Below, one piece after another: positions 63,962-64,000 of a stretch of DNA of 64,000 nt (positions within the stretch are counted from its first letter, which is position 1; every line of letters begins with the position of its first letter). The stretch is from Verrucomicrobiota bacterium (lineage in GTDB: Bacteria > Verrucomicrobiota > Verrucomicrobiia > Limisphaerales > JAIPKD01), in NCBI GenBank assembly GCA_021733835.1, contig JAIPKD010000004.1, positions 1-64,000 of the forward strand, read 5' to 3'. A program made the position numbers and the translations under genes. The notes below the pieces were generated by a model. That model did not search any database. It was not told the origin of the DNA and saw only the letters and a program-made list of their open reading frames with translations.

Positions 63962-64000
63962 CAATCAGGCGATACGCTCGTAAGGCCGCGATTCAGATAA

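Overview
The 64 kb window is chromosomal-looking DNA from an unidentified, probably saccharolytic PVC- or Hydrogenedentes-like bacterium; taxonomy cannot be fixed from sequence alone. Housekeeping genes: leuD-ilvH, purM, hsp20, rpsO-pnp, metF, rpoN, sdhCAB, rnhB/yraN, eno, fabD-fabG-acpP-fabF and tRNA-His. Carbohydrate and exported proteins: GH95-like, CE15-like, GH/GT2 fusion, LamG and cellulase-like. The centrepiece is a gas vesicle locus on the minus strand, about 31.2-43.7 kb. It comprises gvpA, gvpN, two gvpF/L, gvpG, a gvpJ-gvpK fusion, gvpJ/S, a tandem Get3/ArsA ATPase, a CDC48-like AAA ATPase, an Hsp20/GvpH-like protein, a coiled-coil/HhH protein that is a GvpC candidate, and an NtrC-type activator. 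gvpA has a near-perfect sigma54 -24/-12 promoter with two palindromic sites 21 bp apart upstream of it. Other unusual features: (i) an in-frame TGA in a LamG protein gene (YG-TGA-GGTC), followed at bSECIS-like spacing by a 7-bp hairpin, which makes it a selenoprotein candidate; (ii) five in-frame GC-rich palindromic insertions inside a solitary hsdR; (iii) a disrupted S23/four-helix gene bracketed by inverted hexamer repeats; (iv) a lipoprotein gene bracketed by imperfect ~55-nt inverted repeats; (v) several dispersed intergenic repeat families. All calls come from reading the sequence and the translated ORFs; no database search was run.
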